DNA of 64,000 bases from Paradesulfitobacterium ferrireducens (GCF_017310645.1 NZ_JAFLRH010000022.1:62001-126000); one strand, 5' to 3'. Counted from the stretch's first letter, positions 52,376 through 61,506 are shown. The notes: generated by a model from the sequence alone, not told the origin. Translations and numbers: made by a program.

Positions 52376-53476
52376 TTGGGAGAAATGACTGCAAGAGAAC
52401 GGGTTGTTAATGCGATGGAATTCAAACCCGTTGATAGGGTACCTGTATTTGATCTGATTCAAAACATCCCGCTGATTGAACATTGTACAGGGGAAAAAGT
52501 CACAGTAAAGAACGGGCTTGACCTTCTGTGTAAAACAATCAGTCAAAATCTTGATGCGACAAGGGGTATTGCTCCTCCGGTTGAAGAGAAGACCTATACG
52601 GATAAAGATGGTTTTGTGTATAAGCAGGAATGGTGGACAACCTGGCTGGTTGACCGCCCGTTTAAAGATGTGGAAGGGCTGCAGGAATATATTCGTAAAA
52701 ACATCGAAGAGCTTCAGGATTACCAGCCCGGCGATATGTGGACATTTGCGGGTAAAGCCAATGTATGGGGTCAAGGGGATAAAAGCCCGCGCGAACAATT
52801 TATGGAGCTCCAGGAAAAACTGGGGGATACAGTATTGTTCCCTTCAGAAAGTCCTGTTGGTTTGGATACGGCTTGGATCCGGGCAGGTTTGGAGCTTTTC
52901 AGTTATGCATATGCAGATGATCCGGATTTGATTTCAGATTGGCTTCAAGCTCTGGCTGATTTTGAAGTCAAGCGGATTCATGATGTCGCTGATTTGAGCT
53001 TGTCCCCGGTTACTCTTGTTTACGCGGACTTAGCTTTTAAGACCAGTCTGATGTTTTCACCGGCGTTTCTGCGCAAAGAATTTTTCCCGCGCTTAAAACA
53101 AGTTACAGATGCCTGGCATTCCCATGGGATCAAGGTTATTTACCACTCTGACGGTAATTTGATGGAAGTGATGGATGATTTCGTGGCCACTGGAATTGAC
53201 GGCATTAACCCGGTAGAGACCATTGCCGGCATGGATGTGGGAGTGATTCGGAAAAAATATCCTAAGCTGACCATGATGGGTGGAATTGACTGCAGCCAGC
53301 TCTTGCCGTATGGCACGGAGGAAGAGGTTGAGGCTGAGGTCAAAAAGATTATTGACCAAGGCTTTACCGGTGGCGGTCTTTTGCTGGGATCTACAACCGA
53401 GATTCATCCGGACTGCAAAGTGGAAAATGTTCTTAAAATGTGGGATACAGCCGATAAATACAGCCGGAGAAAGTAA
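52376..53476 (+). CDS. UroD/MtaA-family corrinoid methyltransferase 1 (HxD type)
   Basis: 366 residues of the uroporphyrinogen-decarboxylase-like TIM-barrel family that includes MtaA and several O-demethylase methyltransferases. The C-terminal metal region reads YHSDGN (His257, Asp259) with Cys306 in GGIDCSQLL. It should move a methyl group from a substrate to the corrinoid protein. TTG 52376 follows AAGGAGTGG; ATG 52385 is possible. The gene is 53 bases after the sugar permease and in the same direction, which links it to the transporter. Confidence 0.85.
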   Translation: MGEMTARERVVNAMEFKPVDRVPVFDLIQNIPLIEHCTGEKVTVKNGLDLLCKTISQNLDATRGIAPPVEEKTYTDKDGFVYKQEWWTTWLVDRPFKDVEGLQEYIRKNIEELQDYQPGDMWTFAGKANVWGQGDKSPREQFMELQEKLGDTVLFPSESPVGLDTAWIRAGLELFSYAYADDPDLISDWLQALADFEVKRIHDVADLSLSPVTLVYADLAFKTSLMFSPAFLRKEFFPRLKQVTDAWHSHGIKVIYHSDGNLMEVMDDFVATGIDGINPVETIAGMDVGVIRKKYPKLTMMGGIDCSQLLPYGTEEEVEAEVKKIIDQGFTGGGLLLGSTTEIHPDCKVENVLKMWDTADKYSRRK

Positions 53477-53554
53477 GCCAGGAATGTAGGGTACCAGGCT
53501 GAAAGTAACGATTTCCGGGCTATTGTACTCAGTCAGAGAAAGGGCGTGACTTTA

Positions 53555-54646
53555 TTGAAGCCGAGAGAACGGTTTTTAGCGGCCGTCAATCTTCAGGAAC
53601 CGGACCGGGTCCCCGTATTTGCTAATCTGACGCCACAAGTTGCGGAGAAGCTTGGGAAAAAGATGGGGCTTCCTTATGCAGCAGAAGATTCTTTCCTGTC
53701 GACGCGTATCTCCCATACGGAAATTTTGTTGGAACTGGGCAATGATGCGGTCGGAATCGGACCCGGCCGGGAAAAACCCACCATTCGCTTAGAAGATGGC
53801 AGGTTAAAGGATGAGTTTGAGATTATTTATCAAACTGTGGGTTTATATGATGAAGCAGTGGTGCGTCCATTGGCAGAATGTGAAACCATTGACGATTTGA
53901 ATCGCTATCAATTGCCCGATCCGCTTGCTCCAAGCCGTTTTGAGCTTGCAGAAAAAATGGTAGCCCGCTATCAAGAGAATTACGCGATAGTCGGTGACCT
54001 GGAAGCTACAATCTTCGAGTTATCTTGGAATTTGGTCGGCATGGAAAAGTTTTTGATGGATATGGCCATGGGAAAAGAATATCTCTTCGAACTGTTAGAC
54101 CGTGTAGCCGAGTATAACACCAAGATCGGAGTCCGATTGATCGAATTGGGTGCAGATGTCATCTGGATGGGTGACGATTTCGGTACCCAGCAAGGTATGA
54201 TGATTTCTCCTGCCATGTACCGTAATATCTTCAAACCCCGTCAACGCAAGGTTATTAAGGATTTTAAGGAAGCTAATCCTAATGTTAAGATCGCTTATCA
54301 CTCTTGTGGTTCAATTGTCCCTATCATTGAAGACCTAATTGAAGTAGGAGTTGATATCTTAAATCCGGTACAGCCTCAGGCCAAAGGGATGGATTTGGCC
54401 TTGTTCAAAGAGAAGTTCGGAGATAGAATTGCTTTCTTAGGGGGCGTCGATGTTCAGGGGGTACTGCCCAACGGTACGCCAGCCGATGTAGAAGAAGAAG
54501 TAAAACAGAGAATTCTGGCTGCAGGCAAAGGCGGCGGTTATGTCTTGGCTCCGGCACACAACATTCAGCCGGATACAAGCCTGGAAAATATCTATGCCAT
54601 GTACGAGGCCGTCAAGAAATACGGAACTTACCCCTTGAACTTCTAA
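53555..54646 (+). CDS. UroD/MtaA-family corrinoid methyltransferase 2 (HxC type)
   Basis: About 363 residues of the same family as the previous gene, with quite different sequence. The metal region here is YHSCGS (His249, Cys251), the HxC zinc pattern of MtaA-like methyltransferases, while GGVDVQG lacks the later cysteine. Start TTG 53555 has AAAGGGCGTGA upstream; GTG 53546 is the alternative. Two MT1-type enzymes with one corrinoid protein suggests two methyl donors, or one donor-specific enzyme and one for a second transfer. Confidence 0.85.
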   Translation: MKPRERFLAAVNLQEPDRVPVFANLTPQVAEKLGKKMGLPYAAEDSFLSTRISHTEILLELGNDAVGIGPGREKPTIRLEDGRLKDEFEIIYQTVGLYDEAVVRPLAECETIDDLNRYQLPDPLAPSRFELAEKMVARYQENYAIVGDLEATIFELSWNLVGMEKFLMDMAMGKEYLFELLDRVAEYNTKIGVRLIELGADVIWMGDDFGTQQGMMISPAMYRNIFKPRQRKVIKDFKEANPNVKIAYHSCGSIVPIIEDLIEVGVDILNPVQPQAKGMDLALFKEKFGDRIAFLGGVDVQGVLPNGTPADVEEEVKQRILAAGKGGGYVLAPAHNIQPDTSLENIYAMYEAVKKYGTYPLNF

Positions 54647-54695
54647 ACGCAGTGTTTACTTTGAGTTATGTGCATAAAATAAGGAGGTTTGAACC

Positions 54696-55319
54696 ATGTC
54701 TTTATTTCAAGAAATGTCCGAAGCTGTCATTAGCGGCAGCGCCAAAAAAGTAAAGGAATTATCCGAACAGGCTCTTGCTCAGGGAAATGACCCGCAAAAC
54801 ATCATTAATGATGGCTTAATTCCTGGAATGAATATTGTTGGAGCAAGATTTAAGGCGAATGAAATTTATGTTCCTGAAGTCTTAATCTCTGCCCGAGCTA
54901 TGCATGCGGGTTTGAATGTAGTTAAACCTTTGCTGAGTGCAGCAGATACAACAAATAAAGGAACAGTCGTAGTAGGTACCGTTAAAGGAGACCTTCATGA
55001 CATCGGGAAAAATCTGGTCTGCATGATGTTAGAAGGAGCCGGCTATAAAGTCATTGATATCGGGATCGATGTGGCTCCGGAGCAATTCGTGAAAGCTGTT
55101 GAAGAAAATAAGCCACAAATTGTAGGGCTATCTGCTCTGCTTACAACTACAATGATTAATATGAGAAATACGATTGATTTGCTTAAGAGTTATCCTGTTA
55201 AAGTAATGGTCGGAGGAGCACCTGTCACTGAAAAATACGCGCAAGAAATTGGTGCTCATGCGTATGCGGCCGATGCGGCATCCGCGGTTGATAGAGCGAA
55301 TGAGCTGGTGGCTTCTTAG
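54696..55319 (+). CDS. corrinoid protein of the methyltransferase system
   Basis: 207 residues: N-terminal helical cap (about 1-85; NDGLIPGMNIVGARFKANEI) and B12-binding Rossmann domain. The cobalamin motif is complete: D99xH101xxG104 in GDLHDIGKN, then SALLTTTM and GGAPVT. It carries the methyl group between the MT1 enzymes and the folate methyltransferase. ATG 54696 follows AAGGAGGTTTGAACC. Confidence 0.95.
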   Translation: MSLFQEMSEAVISGSAKKVKELSEQALAQGNDPQNIINDGLIPGMNIVGARFKANEIYVPEVLISARAMHAGLNVVKPLLSAADTTNKGTVVVGTVKGDLHDIGKNLVCMMLEGAGYKVIDIGIDVAPEQFVKAVEENKPQIVGLSALLTTTMINMRNTIDLLKSYPVKVMVGGAPVTEKYAQEIGAHAYAADAASAVDRANELVAS

Positions 55320-55368
55320 AGTCCTTTGCATAGCCGTTAAGATGCTGTGATAAAGGAGGATTAATTAC

Positions 55369-56163
55369 GTGCTGATTGTCGGAGAACTTATCAATTCCAC
55401 GCGCAAAGCCATAAGCCAAGCCATGGAACAAAAAGATAAAGCATACCTTCAGGAGCTAGCCCGCCGTCAGGTTGAAGCGGGCGCTCATATCCTCGATATA
55501 AATGCTGCCACCAGCAGCAATGAAATTGAAAACATCCAGTGGTTGGCTGACATTGTTCAGGAAGTGGTGGATGTCCCTATATGTATTGACAGCCCGAGCG
55601 CTGAGGCGGTTGCGGCAGGACTTGCCCGCTGTCAACGTCCTGGAATGGTTAATTCCATTTCAGCGGAGCAAGAGCGTTGGGAGCAGATGCTACCCCTTAT
55701 CCAAAAATACGGAGCCAAAGTAGTCGCTCTCTGCATGCAAGATGGAGGAATGCCTGAAACGGTCGATGACCGGTTAGAGGTAGCGGAAAAACTAGTTTCC
55801 GGGCTCACCAGGGCAGGAGTTGCTGCCGATGATATTTACCTTGATCCGTTAATTAAACCACTGGGGGTTGACCACAATTTCGGCCTGCAGGCTTTGGAAA
55901 CGACGCGTCTTTTACGTGAAAAATACCCACAGGTGCACGTTATCTCAGGACTGTCCAATATTTCTTTCGGACTTCCGGAGCGCCGCGTAATAAACCGGGC
56001 TTTTTTGGTGATGAGTGTGGCGATGGGTATGGATGCATTTATCCTTGATCCTTTGGATCAGGCGATGATGTCCCTTTTGGCGGCATCCCGAGCTTTGGCT
56101 GGACAGGATGAGTATTGCATGGATTATATCACGGCTGTACGGGCTGGTTTGGTGAAGGCCTAA
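55369..56163 (+). CDS. methyltetrahydrofolate:corrinoid methyltransferase (MT2, MeTr/MtvA type)
   Basis: 264 residues with the pterin-binding TIM barrel of AcsE/MtvA enzymes: ELINSTRKA at the N-terminus, HILDINAATSSN, DSPSAEAVAAGL, YLDPLIKPLG and the signature GLSNISFGLPERR. It transfers the methyl group from the corrinoid protein to tetrahydrofolate, feeding the Wood-Ljungdahl or C1 pool. GTG 55369 follows AAAGGAGGATTAATTAC. A terminator follows. Confidence 0.93.
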   Translation: MLIVGELINSTRKAISQAMEQKDKAYLQELARRQVEAGAHILDINAATSSNEIENIQWLADIVQEVVDVPICIDSPSAEAVAAGLARCQRPGMVNSISAEQERWEQMLPLIQKYGAKVVALCMQDGGMPETVDDRLEVAEKLVSGLTRAGVAADDIYLDPLIKPLGVDHNFGLQALETTRLLREKYPQVHVISGLSNISFGLPERRVINRAFLVMSVAMGMDAFILDPLDQAMMSLLAASRALAGQDEYCMDYITAVRAGLVKA

Positions 56164-56223
56164 GAAGGCTACTTGCTCACGAATGCCAAGTTAGAATCAG
56201 ATTTGAAGGTTTCTCTTATTTCA

Positions 56224-56255
56224 GGCTATTGACAGGAATTAGTCAATAGCCTTTT
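56224..56255 (+). terminator. intrinsic terminator after the methyltransferase genes
   Basis: GGCTATTGAC and GTCAATAGCC pair perfectly around an 8-base loop and are followed by TTTT. The short T run suggests partial read-through into the activator gene. Confidence 0.75.
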
Positions 56256-56361
56256 CCTGACATCCACTTACAGATGGGGAACAGTTACGGTTATGTTAAG
56301 TTTACTCTTTCACAACTAACTAGTAATAAATGGGAGCGGGAAGGATAGGAGGTGAGCGACT

Positions 56362-58176
56362 ATGGATACTTTTAAGGTAACGTTTCTTCCCGTTAAGGCC
56401 GAGGTCGAAGTCGAAAACGGCACGACTGTGATGGAAGCGGCCATAGAAGCGGGGATAGAACTCGAAGGCCCGTGCGGCGGCAAGGGAACTTGTGGCAAGT
56501 GCCGGGTTAAGCTCATAGGAGAAAATAGTGAGGAGTTTGTACTAGCCTGCCGCACAACCGTAAGTAAGAATTTGATGGTTGAGATTCCCCATCTTGAAGT
56601 TTCTTTGCACCGTAAGAGCGAGTTAACTCAAAGCGAGCTTGATTTTGACATTAATCCCGGAATCAAAAAAGTCTACCTTGAGTTAGACAAGCCGTCGCTG
56701 GAAGATCAGAGCCCGGATGCTACCCGTCTCTGGCGCGCCTTAAGCAAGACAGGCAGTTTTAGTGACTTAGATAACCTGAACATCCGGATTGATGTTTTGC
56801 GGACATTGCATCAAAGTCTGCGGCAAGATGATTTTAAAGTAACTGCCACTGTCGCCAATGGAGAAGTAATAAAGGTCGAAGCGGGGGATGTATCGCGCCA
56901 ACTGTTCGGGTTAGCGGTGGATATCGGTACGACTACGGTGGTCGCATCTCTGGTTGATCTCGGTACAGGGGAGACTCTGGCTACGGCTTCAGCTACAAAT
57001 ACGCAAAACATTTTTGGAGCTGATGTTATCGCCCGGATTGAGCATGTAATGAATGATGACAGAGGGCTTGAACATCTAAATAAACGGGTTGTCGGAGTGA
57101 TTAACCGTCTGTTGGCGAAGTTCGCTCAGGCAGTGGAGATTTCTCCCGAGGAAATCTTGCAGGTGGCTGTTGTCGGCAATACCACGATGAGTCATTTGTT
57201 CCTGGGCTTAGATCCCACGTACCTGGCTTCATCCCCGTTTATTCCGGTATCTGCGCATTTGGTGCGAGCAGAGGCTAAAGACTTGGGTCTGGAGATATTT
57301 GCGCATGCTCCTGTTTACATGCTGCCAAATATCGCCGGATATGTCGGAGCAGATACTGTGGGGGTAATTCTCTCCACCGGAGTGCACAAACAAACAGGAA
57401 TACGCCTTGCGGTTGATATCGGCACCAATGGCGAGATTGTTTTAGCCGCTTTTGGAAAGCTTTGGACGTGTTCAACAGCCGCCGGACCGGCGTTTGAAGG
57501 AGCACAAATTCAATTCGGCATGCGGGCCGCTACTGGAGCTATTGAGAAGGTAAAAATCGATAAAGATGTCCATTTGAGTATTATTGGAAATGCTCCGGCC
57601 AAAGGGATTTGCGGTTCCGGCTTAATGGACATTGTAAGTGAATTAGTTAAAGAAGGCATAGTGGATGAAAGCGGCAGAATGCTCAGCCGGGAACAGGCCG
57701 TTCACTTACCCCAGGCATTGCAAATGCGCCTGGACCACAATGCCGTCTACGGCAACCACTTTATTCTCGCTGCTAATCCGGGGTCAGAGCCAGTGGTAAT
57801 CACGCAAAAGGATGTCAGAGAACTGCAACTGGCGAAAGCGGCTATCTATGCAGGAATCGAGATTCTGCTCAAAGAAGCCGGCTTACGTGCGAATGATCTC
57901 GACCAAGTATTGTTGGCAGGAGCCTTTGGCAGTTACATCGATAAACGGAGTGCGCTAGCCCTCGGCTTGCTGCCGCCGGTGGCTCCGGACAAGATTATCT
58001 CCGTGGGCAACGCCGCCGGGGCGGGTGCCAAGCTAGCTTTGCTCTCCAGACACTTGCGCGCGGAGGCCGAGGATTTGGCCCGGAGGGTCACGCATGTAGA
58101 GCTGTCGACGAGGCAGGATTTTCAGGAATTTTTTATGAAAGCTATTGGCTTTCAGTCGGAAGGGGTAGACTTCTGA
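56362..58176 (+). CDS. RACo-type reductive activator of corrinoid protein
   Basis: 604 residues. The N-terminal [2Fe-2S] domain has Cys38, 44, 47 and 63 (GPCGGKGTCGKCRV, LACRTTV), followed by a linker and the ASKHA ATPase domain with two DIGTTTV/DIGTNGEI-type phosphate motifs. Proteins of this family use ATP and a low-potential electron to bring inactive Co(II) corrinoid back to Co(I). ATG 56362 follows ATAGGAGGTGAGCGACT. It completes the four-component O-demethylase set. Confidence 0.94.
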   Translation: MDTFKVTFLPVKAEVEVENGTTVMEAAIEAGIELEGPCGGKGTCGKCRVKLIGENSEEFVLACRTTVSKNLMVEIPHLEVSLHRKSELTQSELDFDINPGIKKVYLELDKPSLEDQSPDATRLWRALSKTGSFSDLDNLNIRIDVLRTLHQSLRQDDFKVTATVANGEVIKVEAGDVSRQLFGLAVDIGTTTVVASLVDLGTGETLATASATNTQNIFGADVIARIEHVMNDDRGLEHLNKRVVGVINRLLAKFAQAVEISPEEILQVAVVGNTTMSHLFLGLDPTYLASSPFIPVSAHLVRAEAKDLGLEIFAHAPVYMLPNIAGYVGADTVGVILSTGVHKQTGIRLAVDIGTNGEIVLAAFGKLWTCSTAAGPAFEGAQIQFGMRAATGAIEKVKIDKDVHLSIIGNAPAKGICGSGLMDIVSELVKEGIVDESGRMLSREQAVHLPQALQMRLDHNAVYGNHFILAANPGSEPVVITQKDVRELQLAKAAIYAGIEILLKEAGLRANDLDQVLLAGAFGSYIDKRSALALGLLPPVAPDKIISVGNAAGAGAKLALLSRHLRAEAEDLARRVTHVELSTRQDFQEFFMKAIGFQSEGVDF

Positions 58177-58188
58177 GGAGGGCGGGGA

Positions 58189-58737
58189 ATGGAAGACTAT
58201 TACCAAAGTTTTCGTGTCAAACTTGAGGGAGTCTCAGGAGAGTGCTACCGGGTAGCTACGGCTGCAGAAGGGATCGAATTGGCCACGCATGTCTTACAAA
58301 GCAAAGGAGTAAAATCAGTGGCCCTTGCCGGTTTTTTCCTGAGTGAGGCGGGGGGCTTGGCTTCAAAACTGGCCCAGGCCGGAATTACCGTACACACGGA
58401 GAATCTTCGGGCAGCCGCCCCCGAAGCTGATGCCGGCATTACCATAGGGCGGTGGGCAATCGCGGAGACCGGCACGATTGTGCAAACAGCCACTGATGTC
58501 GATGAACGCCTCTGTTCCACCCTGCCGCCGTTACATCTTGTTTTGCTGTCAACAGATGCCTTGGTTCCTACCTTGGCTGAAGCCTTGAAGCGGATCCACA
58601 GTTCTCCGGAGATTCCGGGATTTGTGGGTTTTATCACCGGCCCCAGCCGCACTTCGGACATTGAAAGAGTGCTAACCATAGGAGTGCACGGCCCGGAGCA
58701 ATTCATCGCGGTCTTCGTGGAGGGGGAGGTGGAGTAA
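58189..58737 (+). CDS. lutC: LutC-type LUD-domain protein
   Basis: 182 residues of the LutC/YkgG family (ITIGRWAIAETGTIVQT, then DERLCSTLPPLHLVLL). In Bacillus and others LutABC oxidises L-lactate to pyruvate. It begins 12 bases after the activator gene and directly precedes the LutB-LutA fusion; the three look like one operon. Confidence 0.9.
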   Translation: MEDYYQSFRVKLEGVSGECYRVATAAEGIELATHVLQSKGVKSVALAGFFLSEAGGLASKLAQAGITVHTENLRAAAPEADAGITIGRWAIAETGTIVQTATDVDERLCSTLPPLHLVLLSTDALVPTLAEALKRIHSSPEIPGFVGFITGPSRTSDIERVLTIGVHGPEQFIAVFVEGEVE

Positions 58738-58738
58738 A

Positions 58739-60931
58739 GTGGGAAAGCCGGAGGTTAAGGGCAAAATTAAGAAAGCCTTGGACAATCAGGTGCTGCGCGG
58801 GGCTTTAGGCAAATTCGGAGACACGTATATCGAAGCAAGGGCGAAAGCCTATGAGGGGTATGATTTTGAAGCGTTGCGCTCCAAGGTGGCAGAAAGGAAA
58901 GCCTACGCTGCCTCCCATCTGGAGGAAATGCTGGACCGTTTTGAAAAAGCGGCCGCTGAGCGGGGGGCCAAGGTATACCGGGCAGCCGGGGCGGAGGATG
59001 CCAAGCGTTATATTGTAGAAGTAGCCGCGCGCAATGGGGTTAAAAACATCGTGAAGTCCAAATCCATGGCTTCTGAGGAAATTCACCTGAATCAAGCGCT
59101 AGCGGCAGCCGGGTGCGATGTGCAGGAGACAGACCTAGGGGAATGGATTATTCAGCTGGCGCACCAGCGCCCTTCCCATATGGTCCTGCCGGCCATTCAC
59201 ATGACCAAAGAACAAGTGGCCGAGGTGTTCACGGATAACCTGCAGCGGCCAAATGACCCGGAAATTGCGGCTTTAGTCAAAACGGCGCGCCTGGAGCTTA
59301 GAAAAAAATTCCTCCAGGCAGACATGGGAATATCCGGGGCCAATATGGCGATTGCCGAAACCGGAACCCTGGTTATGCTCACAAACGAGGGCAATGCCCG
59401 TCTTACCTCTACTCTGCCGCGAGTGCATGTATTTCTGGTCGGACTTGAGAAGCTGATCCCGAATTTCGAGGATGCGCTCTACGTCCTCCAGACCCTGCCC
59501 CGCAGTGCTACCGCCCAGCAGCTGACCAGCTATGTGACCATGATTACCGGTCCTACGCCGGCCTACTATCCGGACGGAAGCGTCCAGGACAAGGAATTTC
59601 ATATCGTGATCATGGACAACGGGCGCCGGCAGATGTATGCCGACGATAAGTTCAAAAAATCCTTTCAGTGCATCCGCTGCGCTTCCTGCCTCAATGTCTG
59701 CCCGATTTATCAATTGGTGGGGGGGCATGTCTACGGCCATATTTATACCGGCGGAATCGGGGCCATCCTCACCGCTTTTCTCCATTCGGAAGAAGATGCC
59801 AAGGACGTGCAGAGCCTGTGCCTCCAATGCGGGAAGTGTGCGGAAGTCTGCCCCGGCCAGCTCGATATTCCGGAAATGATCCTAGAGATTCGCAATCGCA
59901 TCGGGGATAAGAAAAAACTCCCCTTCACCCAAAAATTTGCGCTCGACGTGGTATCGAACCGGCGCTTGTTTCATTCTTTGCTTAGGGTGGCGTCAAAAGC
60001 CCAAAAGCCGCTCAGCCAAGGCCATGGGTTTATCCGGCATCTGCCTTTGTTTCTCTCCGGGCTGACGGAGCAGAAAAGCCTGCCTGAGATTGCAGATGTT
60101 CCGTTTAGGGATCTCTTCAAGAATGTGAAACAGGAAGTACCCTCACCCAAGGGTAAGATTGCCTTCTATGCAGGGTGCCTGATTGATTTTGTCTATCCCC
60201 GGATCGGGGAAGCTGTGATCAAAACGCTCAATGCCAAGGGGTATGAAGTGACGTTTCCGGAAGGCCAGTCTTGCTGCGGAGCCCCGGCCAGCTATATGGG
60301 GGATCGGGAAAATGCGCGGAAATCGGCTGTGCTCAACCTTGAAGCCCTCCATGCCGAAGCAGTGGACTATGTGGTCACAGCTTGCCCGACCTGCACCCAT
60401 GCGCTCAAAGACAGATTTGCGGAACTGGTGGCGGGTGATCCCGTGTGGGCGCCGAGGGCAGCCGAGCTTAGCCGCAAGTCCCGGGATTTTTCCCAGCTTT
60501 TAAGTGAACTGGGCAGCGATCCTCCGGAACCCAAGGGCAAGCCAGGAAAGCGGAAGGTAACTTATCACGATTCCTGTCATCTCAAACGTAAAGCGGGCGT
60601 CTTTCTTGAACCGCGCCAGCACATGCAAAATATTGAGGGGCTTGAACTGGTGGAAATGAAAGAGTCGGATAGCTGCTGCGGGTTCGGCGGTTCGTATTCT
60701 ATCAAATTCCCGGAGCTTTCAGCACCCATTCTGGAGCGAAAGCTTAAAAATATTGAGGCCAGCGGGGCTGAGGTCGTTGCTGTGGACTGCCCGGGCTGCC
60801 TGATGCAGATTGCCGGCGGCTTGGACAAGAAAGGGTCTAAAATTATCGTCAAGCACACCGCGGAATTAATCACAGATGAAGCTCTGACTGAAAACCGAAA
60901 AGAAAACGACTTGCGACAAAACAAGTGCTAA
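58739..60931 (+). CDS. LutB-LutA fusion iron-sulfur protein (lactate oxidation)
   Basis: 730 residues. The N-terminal LUD domain (about 30-300; MAIAETGTLVMLTNEGNAR) and two [4Fe-4S] motifs (CIRCASCLNVCP, CLQCGKCAEVCP) match LutB. The C-terminal third has two CCG domains (SCCGAPASYMGD; SCCGFGGSYSIKFPE) typical of LutA. In Bacillus these are separate proteins. GTG 58739 lies 1 base after the LutC stop. With LutC it should oxidise lactate, here probably the product of the rhamnose compartment, to pyruvate with electrons going to an iron-sulfur or flavin acceptor. Confidence 0.9.
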   Translation: MGKPEVKGKIKKALDNQVLRGALGKFGDTYIEARAKAYEGYDFEALRSKVAERKAYAASHLEEMLDRFEKAAAERGAKVYRAAGAEDAKRYIVEVAARNGVKNIVKSKSMASEEIHLNQALAAAGCDVQETDLGEWIIQLAHQRPSHMVLPAIHMTKEQVAEVFTDNLQRPNDPEIAALVKTARLELRKKFLQADMGISGANMAIAETGTLVMLTNEGNARLTSTLPRVHVFLVGLEKLIPNFEDALYVLQTLPRSATAQQLTSYVTMITGPTPAYYPDGSVQDKEFHIVIMDNGRRQMYADDKFKKSFQCIRCASCLNVCPIYQLVGGHVYGHIYTGGIGAILTAFLHSEEDAKDVQSLCLQCGKCAEVCPGQLDIPEMILEIRNRIGDKKKLPFTQKFALDVVSNRRLFHSLLRVASKAQKPLSQGHGFIRHLPLFLSGLTEQKSLPEIADVPFRDLFKNVKQEVPSPKGKIAFYAGCLIDFVYPRIGEAVIKTLNAKGYEVTFPEGQSCCGAPASYMGDRENARKSAVLNLEALHAEAVDYVVTACPTCTHALKDRFAELVAGDPVWAPRAAELSRKSRDFSQLLSELGSDPPEPKGKPGKRKVTYHDSCHLKRKAGVFLEPRQHMQNIEGLELVEMKESDSCCGFGGSYSIKFPELSAPILERKLKNIEASGAEVVAVDCPGCLMQIAGGLDKKGSKIIVKHTAELITDEALTENRKENDLRQNKC

Positions 60932-61488
60932 TTAGCCATTATTTGCTCAAGGAGTTTTACCCTCGAAGTAGAAATAATCTTAAGTAAAGCGGACAACCTT
61001 TAATCCGGATTATTAATAAGGCAATGCGTTGCCACGAGAGCGAGCGAAATCGCAGGAGGAGGAAGGGGTTCGCGCCAGAGTCTGCCAGGAGGGAGGGATG
61101 TTGGCTTTCCGGTGAATACCGCTTGTTTGGATAAGCTCTTGGGGGAGTGGGGATACTGATACTAACTTTTAGGCGATTGGCTGTAAGAATGATTCGCACT
61201 CCACATCCTTATCTTCTGAAAGACTTTTCCTAACCTACGGTTTGGAACCGGGAAGGACTCTATCCTAGGCATTAAAGACGCGTCTTAACCCCTGTGACTG
61301 CAGCGCAGGGGGGAGATCGTCCCGTGGCCTGCCACTCTGTTGGAGAGCGGTCGTCGGTAGACTACGGGAAATTCTTAAGCCCAGGGAAGGGCTTAATTTT
61401 TTTTTGCTAAACCAACTTGAGGAAGAGAAGGAAACGGGCTCATCATAGAGAATACTTTAAGGTATGCTAGTCCGCAGTTAGCCATCGG
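60932..61488. other. 557-base gene-free stretch with structured RNA potential and terminator
   Basis: No credible coding frame on either strand. Several hairpins lie in a row on the plus strand: GGCAATGCGTTGCC (61020-61033), CGGTTTGGAACCG (61237-61249), AAGACGCGTCTT (61278-61289), CCCCTG/CAGGGG (61292-61314) and CCCGT/ACGGG (61320-61367) enclosing CCACTCT/AGAGCGG. The row ends in a strong terminator at 61375-61405. It is GC-richer than other gaps. A noncoding RNA or long structured 3' end of the lut operon is possible. Confidence 0.5.
61375..61405 (+). terminator. intrinsic terminator after the structured stretch
   Basis: TTAAGCCC and GGGCTTAA form a perfect 8-bp stem with a 6-base loop and nine T residues. 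It is the first terminator after the lut genes. Confidence 0.9.
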
Positions 61489-61506
61489 ATGAAGGGGGAA
61501 CCTGTT

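Noticed and set aside
61100-61260. Possible cobalamin riboswitch (GGTGAATACC, CTGTAAG, CCGGGAAGGA fragments) after the corrinoid genes
   Set aside because: The fragments are in a plausible order, but the GGGAA before the GGTG box and the CCCGCNACTGT core are missing, spacing is wrong, and the next gene is a HAD phosphatase with no B12 link.
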